Assembly (NCBI GenBank): GCA_963707445.1
Contig: CAVPPW010000010.1
Coordinates: forward strand, 1-64,000
Length of the DNA: 64,000 nt
Source: JALORV01 sp963707445
Lineage (GTDB): Bacteria; Pseudomonadota; Gammaproteobacteria; Burkholderiales; Burkholderiaceae_F
Direction: 5' to 3'
Part shown: positions 53,085 through 63,069 of the stretch, piece after piece
Position numbering within the stretch: the stretch's first letter is position 1
Layout of the letters: each line of letters opens with the position of its first letter
Position numbers and translations under genes: made by a program
Notes under the pieces: generated by a model
What the model saw: only the letters and a program-made list of their open reading frames with translations
Database searches by the model: none
What the model was told of the DNA's origin: nothing

Positions 53085-54245
53085 GTGCCGCTGCGTAATG
53101 ATTCCCAGTCGCTGACCCGCGTCGCGAGTTTCGACGCGGCAGATCGGCGCGCCGGCGAAGCGTTCGGCGACATCGGTATCGGTCCTTTGACGACGATCCC
53201 GCCGACGCTTCGACGCTTCGGTGTCGATCCGGATCCACTGCTGCGCTCCGTCGGAATCGATCCACGCCTGTTCGACGGCCCGACGAATCGCCTGTGCCTG
53301 CAGCATGTCGGACTGCTGCTGCGGGCGTGCGTTGAGGCCACAGGCAAACCGCATTTCGGTCTGCTGATCGGCAACCAGTTTGAATTGCCGATGATGAACG
53401 CGCTGGGTTACCTGATGCGCAATCAGCCGACAGTGCGCGCGGCACTGCGAACCCTGGTGCTGAATCTGCACCTTCAGGACCGCGGCGCAGTCGCTGCGCT
53501 TGACGAGACCGGCGGGCGCAACGCCAACGTGTCTTATGCGGTCTGCACGCCACGGACTCCCGAGACCGGCCTGATTCACGGCGCGTCGACAATGGTCGGA
53601 TACCGGCTGATGAAGTCGCTCTGCGGGCCGCACTGGCGTCCGCTCGAGGTTCGGCTGGCGCAGAGCCCGCCGCCGGATGCTGCGGTTTACCGTGAAATGT
53701 TCGAGGCTCCGGTGCGCTTCGACGCGCCGCTGTCGATGCTTATCTTCGAGCGGCGCTGGCTGGATGCCGAGATCGAGGGTGCAGACCCGCATCTGCTGCG
53801 GCTTCTTAACGAGATGGTAGCGGCGCTCGAAGGCCAGGCGCGCCTGAGCCTCGCGCATCGTGTGCGCCGTGTGCTGCGCAACAGCGTGCTGGCCGGCACC
53901 GCCAACGCCCGGCATGTCGGGGAAATGTTTTCGCTGAGCGAGCGCGGCCTGCGCCGTCATCTCGCGCGCGAAGGCGTGTCACTCAACGATCTGATCGGCG
54001 AGGCGCGGTTCGTAGTGGCGGAGCAGTTGCTCGAACAAACCGGCATGCCGCTCGGCGAGATCGCCGGGGCGCTGCACTACGCCGATCTCAGCGCGTTCTC
54101 GCGCGCGTTTCGCGCTTGGACCGGCGTGGCTCCGAGCGCCTGGCGGCTGTCGATGCGGCGAGACAATGGCGATTCGGCCCTCGTTTCAGTCGCTGCTCGA
54201 GATCAGTCGAGCACCCGCAGCTCGGCGGGGTCGAGACCGACCTGA
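53085..54245 (+). CDS. AraC-family transcriptional regulator
   Basis: A 386-residue regulator: an N-terminal arabinose-binding-type/OruR-like ligand domain (GVDPDPLLRSVGIDPRLFDG, NALGYLMRNQPTVRAALRTL) and a C-terminal AraC double HTH (MFSLSERGLRRHLAREGVSL, LGEIAGALHYADLSAFSRAF, WTGVAPSAWR). The start is uncertain: GTG 53085 is used because no ATG lies early in the frame. Its 3' end overlaps the convergent ABC ATPase gene by 43 bases. Confidence 0.88.
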   Translation: MPLRNDSQSLTRVASFDAADRRAGEAFGDIGIGPLTTIPPTLRRFGVDPDPLLRSVGIDPRLFDGPTNRLCLQHVGLLLRACVEATGKPHFGLLIGNQFELPMMNALGYLMRNQPTVRAALRTLVLNLHLQDRGAVAALDETGGRNANVSYAVCTPRTPETGLIHGASTMVGYRLMKSLCGPHWRPLEVRLAQSPPPDAAVYREMFEAPVRFDAPLSMLIFERRWLDAEIEGADPHLLRLLNEMVAALEGQARLSLAHRVRRVLRNSVLAGTANARHVGEMFSLSERGLRRHLAREGVSLNDLIGEARFVVAEQLLEQTGMPLGEIAGALHYADLSAFSRAFRAWTGVAPSAWRLSMRRDNGDSALVSVAARDQSSTRSSAGSRPT

Positions 54246-55264
54246 ACCCGTGCTCCGCGCTCGAACAGCGGCGACGACGAGAGATGCGGCGCATCCGCTG
54301 TCAGCGTGATCGCGCCGACGCCGATCTCGTAGCGTGTGAATTCGCCGAGGAATTCGATCTCGCGCACCAGGCCGTCGAACCAGACCCTGCGCTCGTCGCG
54401 CCGAGTCGCGACCGCAAGGGCGTGCGGACGGATCGAAAGCGCCGTGCCGCTGCTCGCGGCGGGCAGTGGCACCTCACCGAGGCCGTCGGCGACGAAGATG
54501 CCACGCACCACATCGACGCGACCGGCAAGCACGTTGGTGCTGCCGACGAACTCGGCCACGAATCGGTTGGTCGGCGCATCGAAGAGTTCACGCGGCGTGC
54601 CCACCTGCTGCAGAACGCCGCCGTCGAGGACTGCCATGCGGTCGGCGGTCGTCATCGCCTCTTCCTGGTCGTGCGTGACGAAGATGGTCGTGATCCCGAG
54701 TGTGCGCTGCAGGCGCTTCAGTTCGACGCGCATCTGTTCGCGCAGCTTCTTGTCGAGGTTCGACAGTGGTTCGTCCAGCAGTAGCACCTGCGGCTCGATT
54801 ACGATCGTGCGCGCCAGTGCCACGCGCTGCTGCTGGCCGCCGGAAAGCTGGTTCGGGCGGCGCTGCGTGTAATCGGCAAGCCCGACCAGCGCGAGGGCCT
54901 CGCGCACCCGGTGGCGGATTTCGTCGCGCGCCACACGGCGCTCGACCAGGCCGAACGCCACGTTGTCGTATACGTTGAGGTGCGGCCACAGCGCGTAGCT
55001 CTGAAATACCATGCCGATGTTGCGCGCATGCGGTGGCACTCCGCTGATGTCGCGGCCGTCGACCAGCAGCCGGCCGCGATTGTTCTGATTGAAGCCGGCG
55101 ATCAGCCGCAGCAGCGTCGACTTGCCGGAACCCGACGGACCGAGCAATGCGAAGAACTCCCCCGGCGCGATCGACAAAGTGATGTCCTCCAGGACCTGAT
55201 GCGGACCCGCCGACGTCACATACGCGAGGCCGATGCCGATGCATTCAACAGCGACCGCCCTCAT
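54203..55264 (-). CDS. ABC transporter ATP-binding protein (iron/polyamine/thiamine type)
   Basis: A 353-residue ATPase: Walker A LLGPSGSGKSTLLRLIAG, signature NQLSGGQQQRVALARTI, Walker B VLLLDEPLSNLDKKLREQ, switch His in FVTHDQEEAMTTADR, then a C-terminal TOBE-like regulatory domain. It belongs to the PotA/FbpC/ThiQ group that energises import. The ATG overlaps the permease stop (ATGA). Substrate cannot be set from the ATPase. Confidence 0.93.
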   Translation of the reverse strand: MRAVAVECIGIGLAYVTSAGPHQVLEDITLSIAPGEFFALLGPSGSGKSTLLRLIAGFNQNNRGRLLVDGRDISGVPPHARNIGMVFQSYALWPHLNVYDNVAFGLVERRVARDEIRHRVREALALVGLADYTQRRPNQLSGGQQQRVALARTIVIEPQVLLLDEPLSNLDKKLREQMRVELKRLQRTLGITTIFVTHDQEEAMTTADRMAVLDGGVLQQVGTPRELFDAPTNRFVAEFVGSTNVLAGRVDVVRGIFVADGLGEVPLPAASSGTALSIRPHALAVATRRDERRVWFDGLVREIEFLGEFTRYEIGVGAITLTADAPHLSSSPLFERGARVQVGLDPAELRVLD

Positions 55265-56988
55265 CGCCGCTCCAGCGTGCGCTGTGTGCGGTCGACAAGG
55301 CGATGCGACAAGTAAGTTCCGGCCGCCACCGTCACCACCAGCAGGACGCCGAGCGCGGCACCGGGGCCCCGCCCGGCGACCGATTGCATGTAAAGGTAGA
55401 TGCCGTAGCTCATCGGAGCCTGCGATTCCTTCATGACAAGAAGTATCGTCGCCGAGAGCTCCACCGCGGCGGTGATGAAGCTGGAGACGAATCCGGCGAG
55501 GATGCCGCCCGCCATCAGCGGCAGCACAATGCGCCGCACGGTGCGCCACTGGCTCGCGCCGAGCATCTCGGCGGCCTCCTCGAGACTGACGTTGATCTGC
55601 TGCAGAGCGGCCATGCACGAGCGCAGCGCGTAGGGCAGCCGCCGTATCGAGTAGGCCAGCATGATCAGAAGCCACGTCTGCGTAATCGAGATCCCGGCGA
55701 ACTCTGCGCCCTGGAATGTGCGCAGATAACCGATCGCCAGCACGATGCCGGGCACCGCGATCGCGGCGCTGGCCGCGAAATCGAGCCACTGTCGCATCGG
55801 CAGTCGCGTGCGCAGAATGAGGTAGGCGATCGCCGTTCCGATGCCGACGTCGATCAACGCCGCCAGTCCGCAATACAGCAGTGTGTTGTAGATCATCGTG
55901 CTCGAGTCCTCGAACACGGTCGCGTAGTTGGCAAGCGTCCACGCGTCGGGCAGCACGGAGTAGCTCCAGACCTTTGCGAATGAGAGCACGATCAGGCCGA
56001 AGTGCGGGCTCAGCACGACGAGCAACACGAAGACGATGCCGACATAGGCGAGCGCGGATTCCCACGTTTTCAGCCGCCGCCGCGCGATGCCGGCGCCGCC
56101 TTTTTGCAACGTCGAGTAGTCCTTGCCCTTCATCACTCGCACCGACAGCCACAGCGCCAGGATCGAGAAGACGATCATGATCACGCCGATGACGTAACCG
56201 AGCGGGTCTTCCATCCCGACCTGAGTGATGCGTAGATAGGCCTGCGGTGCCAGCAGATTGGTCTGGCCTAACACGAGCGGCGTGCCGAGATCGTCGAACA
56301 CCTTGATGAAAACCAGGGCCGCTCCGGCAAGGTAGCCAGGCATTGCCAGCGGGAAGACGACACGGCGGAACAGCCGCCAGCCGCGTGCGCCCAGGTTCAG
56401 CGCGGCCTCTTCCATCGCGCCATCGATTGCTCGCAACGCAACCGTCAGGTTCAGCAGGATGAACGGGAAGTAGTGCAGGCTCTCGACGAAGATCACACCG
56501 CCCAGACCTTCCATGATCGGAATCGGCGTGCCGAAATGCTCGTCGAGCAGCAGGTTCACCGCGCCGGACCGGCCGAACACCAGCTGCATCGCGACGGCAC
56601 CGACGAAGGGCGGCATGATCAGCGGCAGCACCCCGAGTGTCTGGATCAGCGCCGCGCCGCGGAACTGGAAGCGCACCGTCAGGTATGCGAGCGGCACCGC
56701 GATCAGCGAGGCGACGAGCACGCTGACCGTGGCGACGAAAAGCGAGTTGAAAAACGACTCGCGCATCAGCCCGGTCGTGAAGAACGCCGCGAAGTGGCCC
56801 AACGTGAAACTGCCGTCGCCGTCGCGGAATGCGGTGATGAACACCGCTCCCACCGGAACGATCAGCAGCAGCAGCAGGAACGCGGCGATCGCCGCCAGCA
56901 GCAGCAACGATCGCCACGAGGCGCCGAAGCGGCGCTGCAGGCGGGCGGCGATGGCGATGCGCGGCGCCGCGTCGAGCGTGGCCGCCAT
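55261..56988 (-). CDS. ABC transporter permease, two fused domains (iron/polyamine/thiamine type)
   Basis: A 575-residue membrane protein with about 12 helices, made of two binding-protein-dependent permease units fused in tandem. Each unit has an EAA loop for docking the ATPase: EEAALNLGARGWRLFRRVVF in the first and EEAAEMLGASQWRTVRRIVL in the second. The fused arrangement is typical of FbpB/ThiP-type importers. The gene follows the binding-protein gene by nine bases and overlaps the ATPase gene. Confidence 0.94.
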   Translation of the reverse strand: MAATLDAAPRIAIAARLQRRFGASWRSLLLLAAIAAFLLLLLIVPVGAVFITAFRDGDGSFTLGHFAAFFTTGLMRESFFNSLFVATVSVLVASLIAVPLAYLTVRFQFRGAALIQTLGVLPLIMPPFVGAVAMQLVFGRSGAVNLLLDEHFGTPIPIMEGLGGVIFVESLHYFPFILLNLTVALRAIDGAMEEAALNLGARGWRLFRRVVFPLAMPGYLAGAALVFIKVFDDLGTPLVLGQTNLLAPQAYLRITQVGMEDPLGYVIGVIMIVFSILALWLSVRVMKGKDYSTLQKGGAGIARRRLKTWESALAYVGIVFVLLVVLSPHFGLIVLSFAKVWSYSVLPDAWTLANYATVFEDSSTMIYNTLLYCGLAALIDVGIGTAIAYLILRTRLPMRQWLDFAASAAIAVPGIVLAIGYLRTFQGAEFAGISITQTWLLIMLAYSIRRLPYALRSCMAALQQINVSLEEAAEMLGASQWRTVRRIVLPLMAGGILAGFVSSFITAAVELSATILLVMKESQAPMSYGIYLYMQSVAGRGPGAALGVLLVVTVAAGTYLSHRLVDRTQRTLERR

Positions 56989-56997
56989 CGCCGTCGC

Positions 56998-58341
56998 TTA
57001 CCTGACGAGGCTCGCGGCCTGCTGCGCGAGTTCCGCCGCCTTCGTGTAGTTCTCGCGCGCCTTGCTATTCCAGCTCTCTTCGAGACCGGTGATCTGCTTG
57101 GAGACCGCAACTTCCTTCTTGTTGGAGGCGAATAGCTTCAGGAAGTCAGGCTGCGACGCGAGCGACGATGAGACGATCGGCGAATAGGCAAGTTCACGCG
57201 CCTGCTTGATCAGTTCGGACGCCTGCGGGTTCGGCTTCCCGTTCGCCGCAAGCTTTGCCTCTGCCGTCTGAATGGCCTTGGTGGCCGCCTGCAACTCCTT
57301 CAGCCGGAAAGTTATCGTCTGGTCGAACAAAGAATGCACCAGTGAATACCGGTCTTCGGACAGGTCTGCGTTGAAGTTCACCTTGGCCCGCTTGACGATC
57401 GCCTGCGGGTCCGGATAACCAGGCGGGATCTTCCCGCCGAGCGCGGAATAGGGCAGCACCGGCAGCCGCGATATCGCCGGTTGCAGCAGCAATTCCTGGC
57501 CTTGCTGGCTCAGCGTGAACTGCACGAATTTCTTCGCCTCGGCGGAGTTCTTGCCGCCGGCGATCAGCGCGATGTTGGCCGGCACGATTGACGTCACCGC
57601 CGGATAGACGAATTCGACCGGGAAGCCGGAGTTCTTGCCGGCGAGTCCGAAAAAGTCGATGACCGGGCCGCCGCCGAACTGGCCGTTGTTGATGCCGTCC
57701 GGCACACCGAAGCTGCGCTCGGTGATCTGCGCACTGTTGCCGGCCATCTGCAGGATCTGGCTCCAGCCTTTGTCCCAGCCTTCGCCCTGCAGGATGGTCT
57801 CTACCGTCAGGTGCATCGTGCCCGAGCGCGAAGGCGAGGTCATCGCGACATGGCCAAACCACTGCGGCGCGAGCAGGTCGGTCCATTCCTTCGGCGCCGC
57901 CAGCTTGTTGGCCTTCAGATAGCGCGTGTTGTACATGATCCCGTAGCCCGCCAGCGCCTGGCCCTTGTAGTAGCCCTCAGGATCGTTGATCGGATAGTTG
58001 CCCACTTTCGCCGGGATCGCCTTGTTGTCGACGTCCGCTGCCGCGACCAGCAGCTTGTCGCGCTTCAGCACCTCGAAGGCGTCCGGCGCAGATGCCCAGA
58101 AGACCTCAGGTCGCTGGCCCGGCGCGGTCTCGCGGACGAACGCGATACCGGCAACCGTGTTCTTGTTGAGGATCTCGAGCGTGATGCCCGGATTGGCCTT
58201 CTCGAACGCCGACTTGTAGGCCGACGTCAGCTCCTTCGGAAACGACGTGATGACCGTCACGGTGCCGGCTGCGGCGGTGCTCGCCGCAAACGCAAGCGCA
58301 AGGCCAAGTAACCGGCGGATCGGAAACGGGCAACGAAACAT
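56998..58341 (-). CDS. ABC transporter extracellular solute-binding protein
   Basis: A 447-residue periplasmic binding protein with a signal peptide (LLGLALAFAASTAAAG) and the family 1 / iron(III)-type N-terminus VTVITSFPKELTSAYKSAFE, RPEVFWASAPDAFEVLKRD, and MTSPSRSGTMHLTVETIL. The length exceeds the usual 340 residues because of a helical C-terminal extension (AATKAIQTAEAKLAANGKP onward). Related proteins bind Fe3+, thiamine, polyamines or 2-aminoethylphosphonate; ligand residues are not clear. It is first in the three-gene import operon. Confidence 0.92.
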   Translation of the reverse strand: MFRCPFPIRRLLGLALAFAASTAAAGTVTVITSFPKELTSAYKSAFEKANPGITLEILNKNTVAGIAFVRETAPGQRPEVFWASAPDAFEVLKRDKLLVAAADVDNKAIPAKVGNYPINDPEGYYKGQALAGYGIMYNTRYLKANKLAAPKEWTDLLAPQWFGHVAMTSPSRSGTMHLTVETILQGEGWDKGWSQILQMAGNSAQITERSFGVPDGINNGQFGGGPVIDFFGLAGKNSGFPVEFVYPAVTSIVPANIALIAGGKNSAEAKKFVQFTLSQQGQELLLQPAISRLPVLPYSALGGKIPPGYPDPQAIVKRAKVNFNADLSEDRYSLVHSLFDQTITFRLKELQAATKAIQTAEAKLAANGKPNPQASELIKQARELAYSPIVSSSLASQPDFLKLFASNKKEVAVSKQITGLEESWNSKARENYTKAAELAQQAASLVR

Positions 58342-58534
58342 TAGTTTCTCCTCGAATATGAGTGCCGCTTAGCAGCGGACGATTCTGTCAGAGCGCCCAC
58401 AGCCAAGCCAGCGCGCCGACCTGCGGCGCGGCGCTCGGCGCTGCGGTGCGTCAAAAGTGGCTAGAATCGACTGATAACTGATGACAAGCCCGCACTGACG
58501 GGCCTCGCGGACACGCGGGAGACACGAGGGAACC

Positions 58535-59074
58535 ATGGCAACACCGGTAAGACTGATCAAGAAGTATCCGAACCGCCGCTTATATGACACACAGACAAGT
58601 ACCTACATCACGCTGGCTGACGTCAAGCAGTTGGTCCTCGATCACGAGAATTTCCAGGTCCTCGATGCGAAGAGCGGCGAAGACCTGACACGGCCGATCC
58701 TTTTGCAGATCATCCTGGAGGAGGAGGCGGGCGGAGTGCCGATGTTCACCTCGCAGATGCTGTCGCAGGTGATCCGCTTCTATGGCAACGCGATGCAGGG
58801 CATGATGGGTTCGTACCTCGAGAAGAACATCCAGGCGTTCATCGAAATCCAGGGCAAGCTGACGGAGCAGAGCAAGGCGTTCTACGAGACCAACAAGATC
58901 GGCCCCGAGATGTGGACGCAGTTCGTCAACATGCAGTCGCCGATGATCCAGTCGATGATGTCGAACTACATCGAGCAGTCCAAGAACCTGTTCGTGCAGA
59001 TGCAGGAGAACATGCAGAACCAGGCGCGCTCGATGTTCACCGGATTCCCCGGCTTCCCGGGCGAAAAGAAGTAG
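58535..59074 (+). CDS. phaR: Polyhydroxyalkanoate synthesis repressor PhaR
   Basis: A 179-residue PhaR: N-terminal DNA-binding region KKYPNRRLYDTQTSTYITLA, then VLDAKSGEDLTRPILLQIIL and repeated helices rich in Met and Gln (MTSQMLSQVIRFYGNAMQG-like region, FVQMQENMQNQARSM). It binds PHA granules and represses phasin genes and itself. In related genomes it directly follows phaB; here about 6.8 kb of other genes separate the two. Confidence 0.97.
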   Translation: MATPVRLIKKYPNRRLYDTQTSTYITLADVKQLVLDHENFQVLDAKSGEDLTRPILLQIILEEEAGGVPMFTSQMLSQVIRFYGNAMQGMMGSYLEKNIQAFIEIQGKLTEQSKAFYETNKIGPEMWTQFVNMQSPMIQSMMSNYIEQSKNLFVQMQENMQNQARSMFTGFPGFPGEKK

Positions 59075-59091
59075 GCCTCTAGCGGCAGCCG

Positions 59092-60466
59092 ATGTCGTCC
59101 TCGGTTGCCGTGCGGCGCGCACGTCCCGCCACTGCCAGTCCCACCGCTCCGTCGGTGGGATTCGTGTCCCTGGGCTGTCCCAAGGCGCTGGTCGATTCCG
59201 AACTGATCGTCACGCAGCTCGCCGCCGAGGGCTACGCCACCAGCCCGACGTACGAAGGCGCTGACCTCGTCATCGTCAACACCTGCGGCTTCATCGACTC
59301 GGCGGTCAAAGAGTCGCTCGACGCGATCGGCGAGGCGCTGGCAGAAAACGGCAAGGTCATCGTGACCGGCTGCCTCGGCGCGCGGCACGAGGGCGGCGAA
59401 AACCTGGTCGCCCGCGTGCACCCGAAGGTGCTTGCCGTCACCGGGCCGCACGCCGCGAACGAGGTGCTCGATCATGTGCACCGGCACCTGCCCAGGCCGC
59501 ACGACCCGTACACCGACCTCGTGCCGCCGGCCGGCATCAAGCTGACGCCGCGGCACTACGCCTATCTCAAGATCTCCGAAGGCTGCAACCATCGCTGCAG
59601 CTTCTGCATCATCCCGTCGATGCGCGGCGACCTGGTATCGCGCCCGATCGGGACAGGTGATGCGTGAGGCCGAGGCACTGGTGAAGCAGGGCGTGCGCGA
59701 GATCCTCGTGATCTCGCAGGACACCAGCGCGTACGGGGTCGATGTCCGCTACAAGCTCGACTTCGTCGGCGGCCGCACCGTCAAGACGAAGATGACGGAC
59801 CTCGTGAAGGAACTGGGGCAGCTCGGTGTGTGGGTGCGGCTGCACTACGTGTATCCGTATCCCCATGTGGACGAGGTCCTTCCGCTGATGGCCGAGGGCA
59901 AGGTGCTGCCATATCTCGACGTCCCGTTCCAGCACTCGCATCCGCGCGTCTTGAAGGCGATGAAGCGGCCAGCCTCGGGCGAAAGAAACATCGAGCGCAT
60001 CCGCGCGTGGCGTGCGCTGTGTCCGGACCTGACGATCCGCTCGACCTTCATCGCCGGCTTTCCCGGCGAGACCGAGGCGGAGTTCGAGCACCTGCTTGCC
60101 TTCCTGCGCGAAGCCGAGCTCGACCGCGTCGGCTGCTTCGCCTACTCGCCGGTGGAGGGTGCCGCAGCCAATGCGCTCGACGGCCAGCTGCCGGACGACG
60201 TGCGCGAGTCCCGCCGCGCGCGCTTCATGCAGGTGCAGGAAGACATTTCGGAGCGTCGACTGCAGCGCAAGGTCGGCACGATCCAGCGCGTGATCCTCGA
60301 CGAAGTCGGTCCGACCGTTGCCGTCGGCCGCAGCATGGCCGACGCCCCGGAGATCGACGGCGTCGTCTACGTCAAGACCGGACGACGCAAGCTCGCCGTC
60401 GGCGATTTCGTCGACGTGAAGATCGCCTCGGCCGACCGGCACGACTTGCACGGACACGTGGCATGA
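59092..60466 (+). CDS. rimO: Ribosomal protein S12 methylthiotransferase RimO (frameshifted)
   Basis: A radical-SAM methylthiotransferase acting on S12 Asp. N-terminal UPF0004 domain (VGFVSLGCPKALVDSELIVT, NTCGFIDSAVKESLDAIGEA, VTGCLGARHE) with three cluster cysteines, radical-SAM motif EGCNHRCSFCIIPSMRGDL, then VDVPFQHSHPRVLKAMKR-like region and a C-terminal TRAM domain (VVYVKTGRRKLAVGDFVDVK). One frameshift near 59652 (RPIG to QVMREAEALV). The ATG of the following GST gene overlaps its stop. Confidence 0.95.
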
Positions 60467-61107
60467 CGACCGGCTACTTGCTGTACACCGCCAAGCGTTC
60501 GGGTGCAGCGAGCGTCGAAGTGATGCTGCGCACGCTCGGGCTCGAATTCGAAGCGAAGGACGCGACACCGTGGAGCGATCCGCCGGGACCGTACTTCGAT
60601 GAGCTGAAAACCGTGAACCCGCTGGGGCAGCTTCCCACCCTGGTCACGCCGGGCGGCGAAGTGCTGACCGAAAGCGTCGCGGTGCTGTGGACGCTGCTCG
60701 AACGCCATCCGAGCGATTGGGTGCCGCCGGTGTCGACGCGCGCTCGTGCGACCTGCCTGCGCTGGATGCAGTTCGCAGCATCGACGGTCTACACCGCCGT
60801 CGGCGTCGCGGACTACCCGGCGCGCTGGACCACGTCGCGATCGGCCGCCGCTCGCGCTGCCGTGGAACGCGCGGCGGTCGCCCGCATGCAACTGGGCTGG
60901 GACATCGTTGCGCAGGCCTTCCCGCAGAAGACGGGTTTCCTTCTGGGCGATCGACCGCAGGTCTGCGACATCTATCTTGCCAACCTGTCGCGCTGGTGGA
61001 AGATGCGCGACTATCTGCGCGAGCACCATCCGGCGTTTGCTGCGCTGATGCAGCGCGTGGACGAACTGCCCGAGGTGGCGCCGGTGTGGGCCTGGCACTG
61101 GTCATGA
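60463..61107 (+). CDS. Glutathione S-transferase family protein
   Basis: A 214-residue GST: thioredoxin-like N-terminal domain (GYLLYTAKRSGAASVEVMLR, ELKTVNPLGQLPTLVTPGGE, LTESVAVLWTLLE with the Glu-Ser glutathione site) and an all-helical C-terminal domain (FLLGDRPQVCDIYLANLSRW). It overlaps rimO upstream and the outer-membrane protein gene downstream, each by ATGA. Substrate unknown. Confidence 0.92.
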   Translation: MTTGYLLYTAKRSGAASVEVMLRTLGLEFEAKDATPWSDPPGPYFDELKTVNPLGQLPTLVTPGGEVLTESVAVLWTLLERHPSDWVPPVSTRARATCLRWMQFAASTVYTAVGVADYPARWTTSRSAAARAAVERAAVARMQLGWDIVAQAFPQKTGFLLGDRPQVCDIYLANLSRWWKMRDYLREHHPAFAALMQRVDELPEVAPVWAWHWS

Positions 61108-61712
61108 TCCGCTTGAAATTCGCGCTGATCGCCGCGCTCGGCTGCGCCCTGCTGGTGTGGGCGATGCCTTCCGCGGCGCAGATGACGCTGTCGCTGTATG
61201 CCGCCTACGTCGGCAGCGACGGCGTGGAAAACGTCTCGACCAATACGCAGGCCGACATCCGCAGCTCGGCGGCGTTTGCGGCGGCGGCGGGCTACGACCT
61301 CGACGCCGGGCGCGAGGTACAGCTCTTTTACAGCCAGCAGGCGACGACGGTATCTCCTGGCGGTGGGACGGCGCCCTTCGACATGACGGTGCGTTACCTG
61401 CACCTCGGCGGGACCGTGTTCTTCGACGAGCCGATCGGACGCGGACCGTATGTCGTCGGAGGCATTGGCGCTACGCAGTTCAGCCCGAGCACCTCGGGCT
61501 ACGGCACCGAGTTCAAGCCGTCGCTCAATCTCGGCCTCGGCTATCTGCTGCCGCTGACTGAGCGCGTTGCGCTGCGCGCCGAGGCGCGCGGCTTCTTCAC
61601 GTTCGTCAACAGCTCGGGCGGGTTTCTCTGCTCGGGCGGGTGCGTGGTGGTGCTCAGCAGTGACGTTTTCTCCCAGTACGCGGCCATGGTTGGCCTCACG
61701 GTGCGCTTCTAA
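61104..61712 (+). CDS. Outer-membrane beta-barrel protein
   Basis: A 202-residue protein with a signal peptide (LIAALGCALLVWAMPSAAQ) and alternating strands ending in a C-terminal aromatic (VGLTVRF), as in small 8-stranded outer-membrane barrels. Internal strands include VRYLHLGGTVFFDEP and SLNLGLGYLLPLTERVALRA. Function unknown. It is translationally coupled to the GST gene (ATGA). Confidence 0.83.
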   Translation: MIRLKFALIAALGCALLVWAMPSAAQMTLSLYAAYVGSDGVENVSTNTQADIRSSAAFAAAAGYDLDAGREVQLFYSQQATTVSPGGGTAPFDMTVRYLHLGGTVFFDEPIGRGPYVVGGIGATQFSPSTSGYGTEFKPSLNLGLGYLLPLTERVALRAEARGFFTFVNSSGGFLCSGGCVVVLSSDVFSQYAAMVGLTVRF

Positions 61713-61866
61713 AGAGGCACGGGCGCGGTCGCGCGGACCGGAACGTCACGCGGATACGCGGTGCCGGTGCGATCCACGTCAAGCGCAGCCGCATTGCGCG
61801 TGCAAGAATTCTCGTTTCCGACCTTCCGGTCGGCGCGCTCGCCGCGAAACACTGAGGGAGTAGCAA

Positions 61867-63048
61867 ATGCGCGAAGTCGTCGTTGTCAGCGGGGCCCGAA
61901 CCGCCATCGGGACGTTCGGCGGGAGTCTGAAGGACGTGCCACCCACCCAGCTCGGCGCCATCGTGGTCGCCGAAGCGCTCAAGCGCGCGGGTGTCGACGG
62001 TGGGGAGGTCGGCCACGTTGTCTTTGGCCACGTGATCAACACCGAGCCCAAGGACATGTACCTCTCGCGCGTGGCTGCTCTGAATGGCGGCGTCAGCAAG
62101 GAGACGCCGTGCCTGACGGTGAACCGCCTGTGTGGCAGCGGGCTGCAGGCGATCGTTTCGGCGGCGCAGTCGATCATGCTGGGCGATACCGACATCGCGA
62201 TCGGCGGTGGCGCCGAAAGCATGTCGCGCGGGCCCTATACGTTGCCGGCCGCACGCTTCGGCCAGCGCATGGGCGACATGAAGGGCGTCGACATGATGGT
62301 CGGGGCGCTGCACGACCCGTTCGACCCCATCCACATGGGCGTGACTGCCGAGAACGTCGCGGGAAAATGGGGCATCACGCGGCAGGAGCAGGATGCGCTC
62401 GCGGTCGAGAGCCACCGACGGGCAGCAGCGGCGACGAAGGCCGGCCATTTCAAGAGCCAGATCGTGCCGGTCGAGGTCAAGGGCAAGAAGGGACCAGTGC
62501 AGTTCGACACCGACGAGCATTTCCGCGAAGGCACGTCGATCGAGGACATGGCAAAGCTGAAGCCCGTGTTCGCGAAGGAAAACGGCACCGTGACCGCCGG
62601 CAATTCGTCTGGCATCAACGACGGCGCCGGCGCGATAGTGCTGATGGAACGCAGCGTCGCCGACAAGCGCGGGCTCAAACCGATGGCGCGGCTGGTCGCC
62701 TATGGTCACGCCGGTGTGGATCCCAAGTTCATGGGTATCGGCCCGGTGCCGGCGACGCGCAAGGCGCTCGAACGTGCCGGACTGAAAGTTGCTGATCTCG
62801 ACGTGATCGAGGCCAACGAGGCGTTTGCCGCGCAGGCCTGCGCGGTGGCCAAGGACCTCGGCTTCCCGCCGGAGAAGGTGAACCCCAATGGCAGCGGCAT
62901 TTCGCTCGGACATCCGGTCGGCGCGACCGGCGCGATCATCACGATCAAGGCGCTGTACGAGTTGCAACGCGTCGGCGGGCGCTATGCGCTGGTCACGATG
63001 TGCATCGGCGGCGGTCAGGGCATCGCGGCGATCTTCGAGCGCGTCTGA
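61867..63048 (+). CDS. Acetyl-CoA acetyltransferase / beta-ketothiolase (second copy)
   Basis: A 393-residue thiolase: NRLCGSGLQAIVSAAQS with the nucleophilic Cys, NEAFAAQACAVAKDLG, ISLGHPVGATGAIITIKALY (His) and MCIGGGQGIAAIFERV (Cys). The frame is intact, unlike phaA at 49701. It could be a BktB-like thiolase handling C4-C5 acyl-CoAs, a degradative acetyl-CoA acetyltransferase, or a phaA isozyme. It is close to phaR but separated from the phaCAB cluster. Confidence 0.95.
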   Translation: MREVVVVSGARTAIGTFGGSLKDVPPTQLGAIVVAEALKRAGVDGGEVGHVVFGHVINTEPKDMYLSRVAALNGGVSKETPCLTVNRLCGSGLQAIVSAAQSIMLGDTDIAIGGGAESMSRGPYTLPAARFGQRMGDMKGVDMMVGALHDPFDPIHMGVTAENVAGKWGITRQEQDALAVESHRRAAAATKAGHFKSQIVPVEVKGKKGPVQFDTDEHFREGTSIEDMAKLKPVFAKENGTVTAGNSSGINDGAGAIVLMERSVADKRGLKPMARLVAYGHAGVDPKFMGIGPVPATRKALERAGLKVADLDVIEANEAFAAQACAVAKDLGFPPEKVNPNGSGISLGHPVGATGAIITIKALYELQRVGGRYALVTMCIGGGQGIAAIFERV

Positions 63049-63069
63049 GTCGCGAGCACGACGGCCCGC

